64,000 nt of DNA from Primula veris (lineage: Eukaryota > Streptophyta > Magnoliopsida > Ericales > Primulaceae), in the NCBI GenBank assembly GCA_963682055.1, contig OY821743.1, positions 33,714,702-33,778,701 on the forward strand, written 5' to 3'. Under the pieces are notes generated by a model that saw only the letters and a list, made by a program, of their open reading frames with translations, was not told the DNA's origin and searched no databases. Positions within the stretch are counted from its first letter, which is position 1. Every line of letters begins with the position of its first letter. Shown here piece by piece: positions 36,174-49,262 of the stretch. Position numbers and translations under genes: made by a program.

Positions 36174-37600
36174 CTAATCACGGTTCAAACCACCACAAAA
36201 CCACCAAATCAAACAGTGATGCTACAATTATTTAGAGACGATCCACATTTCTCTTTACTTTATTTAAGCCTAATCGGTCGTACATATAAAATTTTAAATT
36301 TCTAGATCGAGATAGGTTTTATCTTTACCTATTGTAATCTATATTTCGAAATCAAAGCCTAATCGGTCGATTTTCAGTGAACTGTCTTTTCTTTATTGTT
36401 TTGTTGTCTTCTTTCATGCTTATTTGTTATTATTAGTTTCATGAATCCATTTAGACGTGAAATTGACAACGTTAAAATAACTCTAAAACAATTGGGTTGC
36501 ATACAAAATTGACAACCCTCAGACTATTATCTCTATTATAACAAAAGTAGTTGCTTGGAGCTGCTCTCATCTTCTTGCGAGACCGACTTCGTAAAAAATA
36601 TTCATGAGTACGTAAGTCAATATTTTACACACTAATTTTCTCCGTATCATTTGTCGATTTGTCTCTACTCAATTTCTACAATCTTTCTCACTAGATCTAT
36701 AATTTCCCATTATGATTTATTTGATTTAGGCCACCGAACCGTTTTTTACTATCTTATTTCAACTACATTATGTAATACCGACTTAACGAATCACATAAAA
36801 AATGAATTCATTTATTTAAAATTTAAAATTAGATAAAATCTATTCTAAGAGCATTCACAGTAGTTTATTTAAATTGGTTATCTATTTTAAATGATTAAAC
36901 TCGTTTTATTATTTTACAGATTTTTTTCAAGTATTTGTTATAACAGATTATCTAACGTACAAATATTTAAAATACATAATCACTGTGCAGAAAGTTATTT
37001 AAATGCAAATTATGCAAATACATGTTGTGCTAATTATTCGGAATACAAAATTTCAATTTATCAAATTTTATTTAAAAAAACCAAACAATAAAACATTTAT
37101 AAACAAATTATATATAAAGCAGTCAATAATAGTGCTTAAACGTCTTGAATTTATACATACTTTTAATAAATGTAGTTTAAACAATGTAGACAAGATAATG
37201 GTTTGAATAAAATTACATATTATGGAGTAAGTTTTAGCTAGACTCGCCTTACTACATAATATTTCTTATATGATATGGGTAACCAAACATTAGATGACAT
37301 GTGAAGAAAGTGTACCAAATAACTTAAAGTTCAAAAGTATACCAAAAAAACATAAATGATCAAGTTTTCCAACCAACTTAAAAAATTATCATCCCATATA
37401 CATGATATAGTTTATCAATTTTGGCTTTCAAATATTAATATTAGTATAAGTAAAAAGATACAGGTTAGACATTAATTATGTCATAATATATTTTATATAT
37501 CATGATATTATAAAAATAAATTGGTTTAGTATTAATTGTATTATATATTGTAACATATGACGCATTAAATATAATTTCTTTAATTAATATTATGTTCCGA
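36174..37600. other. AT-rich intergenic DNA, nothing recognised
   Basis: Short open frames here are AT-rich and have no family resemblance that I can see. Confidence 0.6.
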
Positions 37601-37830
37601 CAAATAAAATATATTAAGATCATCATTTTTTTAAATTTTTTTAATTAATATTCAACTTTAGGATAGTCTCAACTTGGGTTCTGTAATATTATATTTGGTT
37701 TTTTATTGTGTTGTAATGTTTCGTAAAATCTAATATATTAAAATCATAAATTTTTTAATTAATATTTAAATTTAGAATAGTATTATAACAAGAGTTTTAT
37801 AATATTATATTTAGGATTTTATTGAGTTGT
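37600..37830 (-). repeat. ~120-bp repeat family, about two units
   Basis: Two successive units contain AATTAATATT(C/T)AA(C/A)TTTAG, then an ATAATATTATATTT phrase and a TTTTATTG phrase. They are the reverse complement of the units at 50900-51225. Confidence 0.55.
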
Positions 37831-38670
37831 AAATTTAGTTTTAGTTTTCGAAATTATAATTACACAATTTTTGTTTATGTTTTTTTTTAATTCTTATATT
37901 TTATTTATCACAAGTTTTCGATTACATAATAAGTCTTTTCTATATGAAAATGTAAATTAAAAGAATTACAGCCTCATGATTTATTCTACAAGATAAATAA
38001 ATAAACATTATTTAATAAAACTTAAATTATTATTATGTATTAAAAAAATGAATCTTGATAATTTAGATCAATACGTCTGATGAGTTTTCTTTTCAGAAAA
38101 AATAGGAAGGAGGTTTTTTTTCCAAAAATATAAGGAGAAGATAGAAGTAGTGGGAATATGGGAGAGATGATTTTAATATGATTTTTCAGTTGTATTATGT
38201 TGATTTGTATAAATAACATGTGTATATATATGATTGATTTGTCAGACCACATAAGAAATCCTACGTGCTAGACCGAATCTATATAAAAGTTACTCATATC
38301 ATGTACAAAATGTCATTTTGATCAGATATGACATTATGACTCGTTTATTTGGCTAATGTGAAAAAATAACGTGTATGCATAATGGCAGATAAGGATGAAA
38401 AGATTAAATGAGAGACATTGATGTGCTTTTATTTTTAGGAGGTTGGAGAGAGAATTATTTAAAGTAGGGGTGAGAGAATAGTAATTAGCTAAGTTGAAAT
38501 GATTATTGTTTTAAAATAGCTATTATAGAATTGATCATTTAAAATAATTTTAATTTAAGCTAATCTGTTGTATGATTAAAAAAAATTAACTTATCTAAAA
38601 CTGCCTTTTATAACATAGTTATATCTTGGGTTTTAAAATACCGGCTCCAACTGCGCTCAATTGTTAAAAT
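37831..38670. other. Intergenic DNA, no gene recognised
   Basis: AT-rich; no repeat or coding signal that I can support. Confidence 0.6.
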
Positions 38671-39302
38671 TAGGGTAGCCTTTTTGTACCGACCTCTACT
38701 AACCGATCGTTTTTCGAACCGAAACAATCAAGTCAGTACCAAAAGTCTGGTATACCGACATTACGGTACGGTACAACCGAACCAGTCTTTGAAAGTCGGT
38801 TCGGTTTCGGTACCGATTCAAACCGAAATATTAAAATATACTATATAGACAAATAAACTAAAAAACTTATATACACTTAATTATTAACATTGTTATAATA
38901 TACTTATATTACTTTTTCTAGTGAATAATTATAACATTTTTTTATAACATTTACTAGAAATGTCTAGTAGTGTTTACTCTTTTATGCAAAGAAACAATAA
39001 ATATAATAATAATATAAATAGATATATATTTTTAATATACTACTTTTAAAACTTTATACTATGTTTTTTTTCCAATAAGCATAATTTTTCTATCATTACT
39101 TGTAAACTTTAAAGTTTGATATAAAAACGAAACCGAACCAAACCAACCGAATAGTTTGGTATACCGAAAGTTCGGTATACCGAAAGTTCGGTATACCGAA
39201 TTTTTTGGTTCGGTAATGGTATAAAAATTCTCAAATCAAACTAGTTTGTTATGTTATCGGTATGTAGTCAAAAAGTTCGGTATCGAAACGATGTCACCAC
39301 TA
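38671..39302. mobile_element. hAT-like nonautonomous element with perfect 8-bp TSD
   Basis: A perfect 8-bp duplication GTTAAAAT flanks it (38663-38670 and 39303-39310). Ends are TAGGGTAGCC at the left and ...GTCACCACTA at the right (complement TAGTGGTGAC), the TAGnGGTG pattern of hAT ends. The subterminal regions are made of GGTACCGA, GGTATACCGAA and GTTCGGT words. It has no coding capacity. Confidence 0.8.
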
Positions 39303-39678
39303 GTTAAAATACATATAAAGAAAAACTTAAATAAGAGTATATAGATAATTTAATTTTAAAACTCATATTAGTGTTAAGTTTAACTAAGTTACATATTTGT
39401 TAATTAGAAAAAAATTTCCAATATACCATTTATTTTTATTTTTATTGATCACTATTTTTATGGAAAGAATCTGAAAAGAGAATATATAGGATATATAATA
39501 GGAGAGCACATAAGATAAAAGTGGTTAAATATTACAATTTTTTTTATTTGAACCGGTTGATTGTGGCGTGTACACATCATCAATATTGTTTATAGTTTAA
39601 GGATTCTTCGTGATTAAAGAGACAAGGGTAAATTAAGGGCAGAGGAATTTAAAGGTTTAGGACGAAGAGTTGAACAAA

Positions 39679-40231
39679 TAGGGATGGCAATTTTACGGGT
39701 TTCAACCCGATCCGAGGACAAATTTGCACTTTTATCCATTTGACCCGACCCGATCCATTTGATCCTTTTTAAAAAAAAAAAAACGTTTTAAAAAATAAAT
39801 CTCATAAATATCAAAAATTTCAAATAAAATATGTTAGGTAGATTAAAAAATCATTTGATTTAGAAATATAATATAAACATAATATAAAATAGAGAGTTTA
39901 ATGCATATGAGAGAGAAGCAACAGAGGGAGTCTTAAATTTTACTTTTTAAGTTGCACTTTTACCCATTTAAACTATAAAATAGAAAGTTTAATTTATGAG
40001 AGAGAAAGGGGTTATTAAGTTGCATTTTTACCTATTTAATTGTATGTTATCTATTATTATAGCAGTGATAGTTTAATATATATGATAGATATAGAATTGA
40101 GAGAGTGTTAACTTACACTTTTAAGTTGCATTTTTACTCATCTAAATACAACCCGGCCCGAATAGAATTGCATTTTTATCCGACCCGCGATGGATCGGAT
40201 TGGATTAAAACCCGTAAAATTGTCATCCATA
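39679..40231. mobile_element. TIR element with 24-bp ends, CGGGTT-type
   Basis: TAGGGATGGCAATTTTACGG at the left and the complement of ...CCGTAAAATTGTCATCCATA at the right match over 24 bp with two mismatches. The end sequence resembles the other hAT-like islands, but the flanks TGAACAAA and AGTTTAGT do not form a target duplication. Confidence 0.7.
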
Positions 40232-43060
40232 AGTTTAGTTTTACATTCTGTGGCAATTTGGTTTTCTTAATTGAACTTGGAGTGAACGGGCTTATCCAAA
40301 ATTAGTGGCCTTAAGATATTTTTCATAAAAAGCTATTGGAAATAATATAGTTTTTAGTTGTGAATTTGTTGTCCAGCAACAAGATTGATAATCACCATAG
40401 AGGTTTTTCTTTTAAGGTCATGTAGTATTAGACTTGGTCATATATTTTGCTACATGTCTATGTACACACTGTATGATTGCATTTCAGGTCTCTTAGTGGT
40501 TTTGTATATACGTGTTTTGGGTTTTTCAATCCGATTCAGTTAAATGGGTTTTGTCTTACTATTACAAATTATTCTGTTGCATCTTTTGACAATTTATTAA
40601 TTTTCAAGTACTATCAATATATGTACATCCTGATTTTTATCATTACAAGAAAGAAATATTGAAATAAAGAAAGCCGGAAAGAAAGAGAAAGAAAGAAGAA
40701 AAAAGAAGAAGAGAATTTTATAAAGTGGCATGTAAAATTGTAAAGATATTTTATTTTATGGTGTGCTTATAATTTTGTACCGGTATTATGAGATAAATGA
40801 GTACAGCAGATAATCTCATAATAAGAAAAAGTTGGGTGACGTTGGCAACTAAACGAATGAGTTTAGTTCTCAACAGTTAACTTAATGATTGTACATAATT
40901 TCATTAACCGGAACGTTTTAAAAAATAAACTCAGCTGTCATGTTATTGTGACATTAATTACGTAGTGCACGTGTGGTTTATACAGCTGAAAAAAAGATCG
41001 ACGATAAAGAGATTGAGTAAGTCAATCGAGCTTGGTACCGTAAGTAAGTCGTAACATAATACTTTTATACTTGCGAACACTTTAATAAGAAAAAAGGAAA
41101 AGAGGTTATTTACATTTTATTGCAGTTTATTGAAGCGATTTTAAATTCTTTTGCATTGGGATTATTTATTAAAAAAAACATTTATTTTGAAAGAAAAAAA
41201 AAAGAAAATTCTTATTTTCGTCCCTTATTCTATATATTGTAATACTTTCTCTCTCATTAATCTCGTTTAGCTCACCCCATCCTTTTTAAAATATTTTTAG
41301 ATAAATGAGCAAGCTTTTCGAGTTAGATTTTGAGATTAGGCGGACCAGACAGGGCTCATAACATTATGTGTTTAATTTTCGTTGCGATTAAATTTTAGTT
41401 TAGTAAGATGTTAAGTTTCCTTGTAATAAATGAGATTATCGAGTTGGTATTTAATAAAGTTTTTGATGGAAATTTGAGTTTGTTTAATAAGCAATTTAAT
41501 TAGGGAGTGTTTTATAATTATTTTATTTAGACTTTGTTTAACACGTGCCGTCACGCGTGTTATTCAGCCATGTGACGGCCTATTGAGTCTGAGGTGTTAT
41601 AATTTCTTTCCAAAAAAGCGTGTCGCTTTTCTCTCTAGACCCATCCCAATCCATCTCACGGCACATCCTTCTATCTAAAGCCACTTTCAACCCAAACTCG
41701 ACCACATTGAGATGAGCTCGTCAAAGCTTAGCCGACCTCCGAGTTGAACGCAAAAAACGATATACAGTTCAAAACGATTAGATTTGTACTTTCATAAATG
41801 TGTATTTAATTTCCCAAAATATTTATTCAATAATATAAGTGTGTTCACTTTTTTATATGATCAAATTATTCTTCTACGTTTATGCACCTCAGTCAATAGA
41901 AACACACTTTTATGAATGAGTTTGCACGTTACGAATATATATGCATTTTGTTGGACTTCCGACGACTTCGTCGAATATTGCCGGACCTCCATCGACTTCC
42001 GTCGTTGACTGACGACTGATGAACAGGTTGTACTTCACTAAATGGGCAATCTTGTCGGAGGTTTGTTAGAGCACCGCATGTGACTGGCAACTGATAGGCA
42101 GGTGGTTGTGTGGGCGAGTTCCCATAGTGATTGTAATTGCTAAGATAAAGTTCAGCTAGATTGTGTTGAGTTTTTGACAGAAAATGACATATTTCGAAAA
42201 TGAAAGTCTCCAATGATATTTTTTAAAATATAGTGTCAAACTGACAATTTTTTTATAGTTTGTTTTACAAGTTAAATAATACTAATGGAGAGCCCTTTCT
42301 AATTCCCCCTAAATTTAGAGAAATGATATATAAATAGTGGGCCGCATCCATCATGATAGTTTCCGAAAAACCTCTTTGGTTCATAGTTTCTACAATAAAA
42401 TATCCAAGCATGCTATACTTTTAATCATTCATAATGATCATCAATTTATCATATACATTTTCTTGGGTAAGTAATGAATGTTATACATGTTACTGTATTC
42501 TCAAATACTTACTAGTGTTAAGGGAATTAAACGTTAATATTTAAATTTATGAAGAGACCATTTTATTTTAAACAGAATTACAAATGCATAATTGATAGAT
42601 TTACTCCGTTTAGCACATTTTTTGGTCATCGGAGGAATCAAGATCCATTCCAGGAGAAGATGGAATTCGATCATTCATAATATTTTTTCGGCCAAAATAT
42701 TGTATACAACATATATATAGAGTTTTAACTAATGGTAACGGCACACGATTGCGTACATAAATGAGGAAGAAACAAATTATTACTATGGGACATTGTTGTA
42801 GCTATTAATGATTCTTGTTGGGTGGTAATGAAGAAAAATAAAAATATAAACAATTCTTCATACATATACCAACCATATTTCATTCGGTGATATTTACTAT
42901 CCTATGATATCAACTTTTAGAATATTTAATACACCATCTACCTTCTTCTTCAGTTTGGTACTGAGTCTTTGTGTTAACATCCAATCAAGACACCCATGTA
43001 AAATTAACCATTATAACCCAGGTATCAAATTGATAAATTTAGGCAAGTAAATATAGTATT
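40232..43060. other. Intergenic DNA, no gene recognised
   Basis: Contains a purine-rich stretch at 40660-40715 and a GC-richer patch at 41930-42120 with repeated TTCCG(A/T)CGACTTC words. Neither shows a supported gene. Confidence 0.55.
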
Positions 43061-43219
43061 TGAGTACCAAATTAGTAAAATATAGCAGGATATAGTACTA
43101 AACAAGAGGGTCTTGTTTGATCGAGTTTTGTTAAGTTAATAACCTAGTTGAAAAACTAGATAGTTAATTATTAAAAGATGATAGGATAGAGCAGAAATAA
43201 CATTTTTTTTCCATATAAA

Positions 43220-43589
43220 CTAGAGTTAATACGTGCAACAAACCCCGACTTCTGGAAGGGACGCATTTATTAGATAAAAAGTCGACGCGGGCTTTGCCCG
43301 TTGCTCTGATGATTCATGATAATTTGACAGATCGTATAGCCTTCGTGCTGACGACGCATCATTCAAATTTCTGTCCTATCAACTTTCGATGGTAGGATAG
43401 TGGCCTACCATGGTGTTGACGGGTAACGAAGAATTAAGGTTCGATTCCGGAGAGTGAGCCTGAGAAACGGCTACCACATCTAAGGAAGACAGTAGGCGTG
43501 CAAATTATCCAATTCTGACATGGGGAGGTAGTGACAATAAATAGCAATACCGGGCTCTTAACGATGATCCATTGGAGGGCAAGTCTGGT
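43220..43589 (+). pseudogene. 18S rRNA gene fragment with an internal deletion
   Basis: The stretch from CTAGAGTTAATACGTGCAAC to GGAGGGCAAGTCTGGT matches the 5' part of nuclear 18S rRNA: TTATTAGATAAAAAGTCGAC, GGCTTTGCCCGTTGCTCTGA, CATCATTCAAATTTCTG, CGATGGTAGGATAGTGGCCT, GAGAAACGGCTACCACATC and GGGGAGGTAGTGACAATAAA are near-identical. After ACCGGGCTC it jumps to TTAACGATGATCCATTGGAG, skipping about 40 bases of the normal gene. Many substitutions (such as GGATAGTGGCCTACCATGGTGTTGAC) show it is not functional. Confidence 0.93.
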
Positions 43590-44182
43590 CAGTTACTTTC
43601 CAATTAGAATTTAGAAGGTCAAGTTTGTTAAGTATCTAATTAAAAAACTAGCTAGTTTAAATACTAAATTATTAAAAAAAATAATAGGATAGAGCAGAAA
43701 TAACATTTTTTTTTCCCGATAAATATGCCTTTATTTGGGTACCAAATTAATAAAATATGGTAGGATAGAGTACTAAACAATTACTTTTCAATTAGAAAAT
43801 AGAGTGTCAACAAATGAGGGCCTTTTTTGATCTAGTTAGTTCATATATTAAATTATTAAAAAATGATAGGATAGAGCAGAAATAACATATTTTTTCCCAC
43901 AAATATACCTTTATTTGGGTACCAAATTAATAAAATATGGTAGGATAGAGTACTAAACAGTTATTTCCAATTAGAAAATAGAGTGTCAACAAAATGAGAG
44001 CCTTGTGTTGATCGAGTTTTGTTAAGAACCTAATTGAAAAACTAGGTAGTTCATATATTAAATTATTAAAAAATGATAGGACAGAGCAGAAATAACATAT
44101 TTTTTCCCCATGATATGCCTTTATTTGGGTACCAAATTAATAAAATATACTAAGATAGAGTACTAAACAGTTACTTTTCAAT

Positions 44183-44723
44183 AGGGGTGGGCAAAAAATC
44201 CGCAAACTCAACCTGCACGGATTGAGGCGAGTTGAGTTTTTTAAAAAAATCAATTCGTCTCGCCCCAATCCGTTATATATTTTGCGGGTCGGGTTAGGTT
44301 TGGAGTTACCAAACCTCGGGTTAACCCGCAACATATATAAAAATATTTTTTATATAAACATTGTGTGTATTTAAAGATACAAACTCCCGGTCTTATTATA
44401 TTTTAATTTTATTACTTGTTTGTGAATGTTATAAACGTATTATGATTGATTTTAATTTTTATTTATCTTTGAAACATACAATTTATTGTAAAATTTATGT
44501 TGATTGTACAAACTATGAAAAATAATGAATCAAAATAAAATTTTAAGAATCAACCCGCCCCATTCTGCAAATTTTTTTACGGGTTGAATTGGGTTGGGTT
44601 GGGTTGAAGTTTTAATTATAACGGGTTGAGTTGGGTTGAATTGATATTTAAATTTTACTAATCCGCTTCACGATTTATTTTACAGTTATGATTGAGGTAA
44701 ATACGGCATCGTGTTGACCCATG
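44183..44723. mobile_element. hAT-like nonautonomous element with 9-bp imperfect TSD and visible empty site
   Basis: The flanks CTTTTCAAT (44174-44182) and CTTTTTAAT (44724-44732) form a target duplication. The neighbouring repeat unit at about 43785 reads ACTTTTCAATTAGAAAATAG without interruption, giving the pre-insertion site. Ends are AGGGGTGGGCAAAA and ...GTTGACCCATG (weak inverted repeat). The interior has GGGTTGGGTTGAATTG-type and AACCCGC words. Confidence 0.78.
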
Positions 44724-44976
44724 CTTTTTAATTAGAAAATAGAGTGTCAAACAACAGCCTTGTTTGATCTAGTTTTGTAAAGTTAAAGTATCTAATTGAA
44801 AAACTAGCTAATTTAAAAACCAAATTGCTAAAGAAAATGATAGCATATATATATATATATATAGCAGGAATAACATATATTAGTTTTTTTTGGATAAAAA
44901 TATGGTTAAAAAGTTTAAATGATATAAAAATCTTCATTCCAATATATCACCGCAGTTTATTTCTCTATCTTTAACG

Positions 44977-47900
44977 ATGTTGCAAAAGAGCGCATGCATT
45001 CGCAATTTCATCTCATTTTCCAATCTCAATTCTTTACCCAAGGTTGATATTAATTTCCCTACTCTTCTTGTATCTTATTTTGTTCAATGATATTACAATT
45101 CAATAGTTGTTCATGATTTTCTTGTAGATTGTATTTTTTTTAATTTTTTATTTTGGGTGGAAAATGAATAACAAATAAAGTGGTTGAACCATGAGAATTT
45201 CTTGCTCTTTTTTATCCCTTGTTTATTGTGAAATTAAATCTAATACAATAAGAGGAGGTTTAATGTTGGTTATAGTGAATTATGGATTAATGTAGAATAG
45301 TTCAAAAGAGATATTTTAGCATCTTTGCATGTATAGCCATAGGATTACTATTGTTTTTTTGTTTTGTAATTATAGGATAAGCTATTAATTAAATACTAGG
45401 TGTTTTCTAAATCAGCTAATGCATTTGATTTTCTGCGTACAATTTTTGCAATTGAAGATATTTATCGAATTTGATGCCTGAAATTTGTGCTCGATTATGT
45501 CTATTTTCAAAATTACGAATCATAAAAAGAGGAATACACGTTCCGACGACACAGCGCGTATTAAAAAAAGGGGTGTTTTATGTTTTCGAGTGAGTCTCGG
45601 TGAGATTTTGTTTTCTGCTGTCTGTATGTTAAAAATCTCAGTTGGTATATATTATGGTGCTTCAATCTTGAATATGTAGGTGATTAAGAACTTTAAAAAT
45701 GGAAAACGGGGTACAAAATTACGCTGCTTCTTTTTGAGTGAAATATTCGACAACAAAAGTTGCCTGATAATGATTGATAATCGGTTAGGAATGTAAATTT
45801 GCGAGTTACAATACACCCGTAAGGTGTTACTGTGTCATCTATGTTTCTGTTTTTCTTAATTGAATTTCATGTAAAGTACTGAAATTGGAATTATTGATTT
45901 GCAGATTGGAGCTTATTACGCATCCCGTGCTGCATCTTCTGTGCAAGAAGCACTCGAAACCTCTGCTTACAGGTATATTTGGAAAATAAACCAATAAGGC
46001 CAGCTTAACCATACCTGTCAAAGTTATTGGCAAATTAAGTTGTTTTTTACAGATTCATGGATTAGTCTCTTTTATAGTTTTATATTCCTTAAATTATCTA
46101 GAGCACAAATGATTTTCCTGTTTAATCCCCTTTATTCTTCTTCTTTTCTATACATCTTGCTAATTGTTTCCCTTCAAGTAGCAGTGGCAGTGAAGATGAA
46201 CACATTGATATCGATTGGGATAACCTTGGATTTAGCATTCAAAAAACTGATTATATGTACATAACAAAATGCTCCTCAGACGGTATTTTCGAACAAGGCC
46301 AGCTTAACCCCTATGGCAATATTGAACTCAACCCTGCTGCAGGGGTCTTAAACTATGGCCAGGTAAATAGTACAATAATCAATTCAAACAATTGCCAGAA
46401 TTTTAAAGAAATTTAATTTGAGGAATCTAAAATTAAGATTTGTAACAGGGTTTGTTTGAAGGTTTGAAAGCGTATCGTAGAGAAGACGGGCGGTTATTTC
46501 TCTTCCGACCAGAGGAGAATGCGTTGCGAATGCAGAACGGAGCCGAGAGAATGTGCATGCTCTCCCCCTCTGTTGAACAGTTCATTGATGCTGTAAAACA
46601 AACAGCTCTTGCTAACAAACGTTGGGTAAACTTTAGTATTAATCTCTTTCAACATCACTATCGGCCCCTCTTTAAAGCAAATAATATGAATTTATACTGT
46701 CCACATTTTGCATTTCCACTTTAGTGTGTCCCTTGACTTTTAAGATTCATTTATTTTTTTGTATTTATATGAGCAACCCTGCAAAAGTAACATGCTCTCT
46801 GAACCTTCAAACTACCTCACACTCACTAGGGGAGAACCAATGTAAAAAAGCTTTTTGAGATTTAACTCTTTGGTTACTTTAATTTGAGGAAGATTTAACA
46901 TCATGTAGAATTTGAGGTTAAAATAAGGGAGCTGTTGGATTGCAATTTTTACCAAAAATTTGTATTATTCCTCAAAATATAAGTTAAAAGTTCAAATAGA
47001 GCTTCAATATTGGTTGCTCTAAGCATAACTTAGGTACTGTATTATTTTAATGTCCTAGTATAGTTAAAGGGCTAAGAGCATCCGTATCAGTGTCATTTTC
47101 TTAAATTTAAAGTAAACCTTACATTTTTAATGATTTTAGCTACACTTATATACTTTTATAAAAACTCAGTTTCCTTACCAATTCCCCTATTCTATTTTAA
47201 TAATATGGTTTTATCTTGTAGAAAGAGAAATGAATGAAGATGAGTGGATTTAAATAATTAATAAAATATGAATTATAATATTATTATAATTATAAGGGAG
47301 ACACGCATTTCCTTATAAACAAGGAAAGAGTATGTGTTGCATTAGTTTTAAGGTGAATCATAGAGTAATTGATACATGTGTATTTTTTGATAGAATCCAT
47401 AACTTTAAGGGAAAAATATCATTTGAGGGAATTGATGTAGTCGATCTTAGAGTAACGAGCCTAAATTATACTAGGACTTCAATAGTGGTCCTTATGCACT
47501 TTGGCCTCTTGAATCATAAAAGCTACTTAAATCTTTAATTGACATGGTTGCTTCGATTTTGAATAGATACCCCCTGCGGAAAAAGGGACTCTTTATATTA
47601 GACCGTTGCTCTTAGGAACAGGGCCTACGTTGGGTGTAGCACCATCTCCTGAATATACATTTCTTGTATACGTTTCCCCTGTTGGTAACTATTTCAAGGT
47701 TAAATTTCCTTGTTTTTCCTATATTATTGTTTTTCGAAATTTTATTTGAATATTAATCGGAATCTAAATTTTGATTAGTAACTATACAGGAAGGCTCGTC
47801 GCGTTTGAGCTTATATATAGAAGACGAGTTCCATCGCGCCACACGTGGTGGGGTTGGGGGCATCAAGTCCATTACCAATTATGCCCCGGTAAATATTATT

Positions 47901-49262
47901 GATAAGATATAGGATTTTTCTTGAGTTTGGATGTGATAACTATATCTGTACATTTGTGTCGAGAGATCTTGAACATGGTTATTTTCAGAATTAACAAAAG
48001 CAGTCCAAAGTATTAGCAAAAAAAAATACAAAACGGAGCTCTTCGATTTGCTTTGAGGTAAGGGATATTTTTTGATGGCCCTTTTGTTAATTAGATATAT
48101 TTCGCTTTTATTGTCTAGAATATGAAAGCATTAACTAGAGCAAAGAGCAGAGGATTTTCTGATGTGTTGTACCTTGATTCCGTATACAAGAAAAATCTTG
48201 AGGAAGCCACTGCTTGTAACATCTTCGTCGTCAAGGTATGTTTATCAGTTTATGAAAAGTTGAACTTTTGAGAAATTTACAACTTTCTGTTTTTACTTTT
48301 TTCTTGCAAATGTCACAATTAGATCTTTAGCATACGAGATACGTTCAAAAAATTGGCCATTAAAATGGTAAGCGCTAATATCATTCCATTAGTCTCTCTA
48401 TATGGAGTCAGTTTCATACCGTAATTTATCTATTGTGCATCTGGAATATTTAAAAAAAAATTGGAACTCCTAGCGTTAAAGAGTTTCTTTATGTATTAGA
48501 ACTTCTTTTTTCTTCTCTATTTCGAACTCTTTGGCATGTTACCAATTTGATCTTGTTTAGTAGCAGATGATCAGTTTCAAAATAACACACATGTTTATTT
48601 ACCATTTTGCAGGGAAATCTTATTTCAACTCCACCAACCAATGGTAATATCCTTCCCGGTGTCACGAGAAGAAGTATAATAGACATTGCTCGTGATCATG
48701 GTTACACGGTGATTAAACCTTTATCTAATCATATTAACTATGTAGTCAAACTTCTATACTCCATTAAAGTACCTCCGAGAACAATCATAGTATACACCCC
48801 AAGTGTGAGTATGCCATGATGCTGCACAAAATTTAATCGTATCGTGCCTTTACTTTACAAATTAACAATTAATCTGAGATAATTTAGTTGGCATCGATAT
48901 TTTGTAACAAGTTGTAGTATTTTTTTTGTTTTATTATCTTGAAATAGGTTGAGGAACGTACTATTCCAGTAGAGGAGTTGCTAGACGGGGATGAAGTTTT
49001 TTGCACCGGAACTGCTGTTAGTATTTCATCCGTCGGTGACATCACATACCAAGGAAAAAGGTATTTTATTCTGCTACCGGTAAATTCAGAACATTTCAAT
49101 CTGCTGAATCATGAAAAAATAATGTTTTGGTTTATTTATATATGCAGAGTCGAATACAAAACAGATGGCGAGCTCGTGAGCCAGACTTTGTACACAACAT
49201 TATCGGGGATACAGTCTGGGGATTTGGAAGACAAAAAAGGGTGGTTAGTCGAGATTAAATAA
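44977..49262 (+). CDS. Branched-chain amino acid aminotransferase (BCAT), ten exons
   Basis: Exons: 44977-45042, 45905-45972, 46182-46362, 46449-46625, 47567-47698, 47790-47888, 48119-48235, 48613-48708, 48948-49060, 49148-49262; total 1,164 bp, all phases consistent, 387 residues. A class IV PLP-dependent transaminase that interconverts Leu, Ile and Val with their 2-oxo acids. Signatures: [87 protein letters not shown] with the PLP lysine at about residue 234, and EVFCTGTA at 328-335. It ends with [14 protein letters not shown]. The N-terminal ~45 residues are rich in Ser, Asn and Arg and precede the conserved DIDWDNLGF, as in organelle-targeted plant BCATs (mitochondrion or plastid; I cannot decide). 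The acceptor of exon 3 is a TAGCAG tandem. The gene appears intact. Confidence 0.93.

Larger units (their letters stand above)
43060..44880. repeat. Irregular tandem repeat, ~180-210 bp unit, about five units with insertions
   Basis: Units share GGTACCAAATTAATAAAATA, GGATAGAGTACTAAACA, CAATTAGAAAATAGAGTGTC, a CTTGTTTGATC-type phrase and GATAGGATAGAGCAGAAATAAC. Copies start near 43060, 43737, 43916, 44128 and 44730. The first is interrupted by an 18S rRNA fragment (43220-43589) and the fourth/fifth by a hAT-like element (44183-44723). Confidence 0.85.

Noticed and set aside
41929..42213. 94-codon minus-strand frame in a GC-richer patch
   Set aside because: No family resemblance, promoter or splice context.
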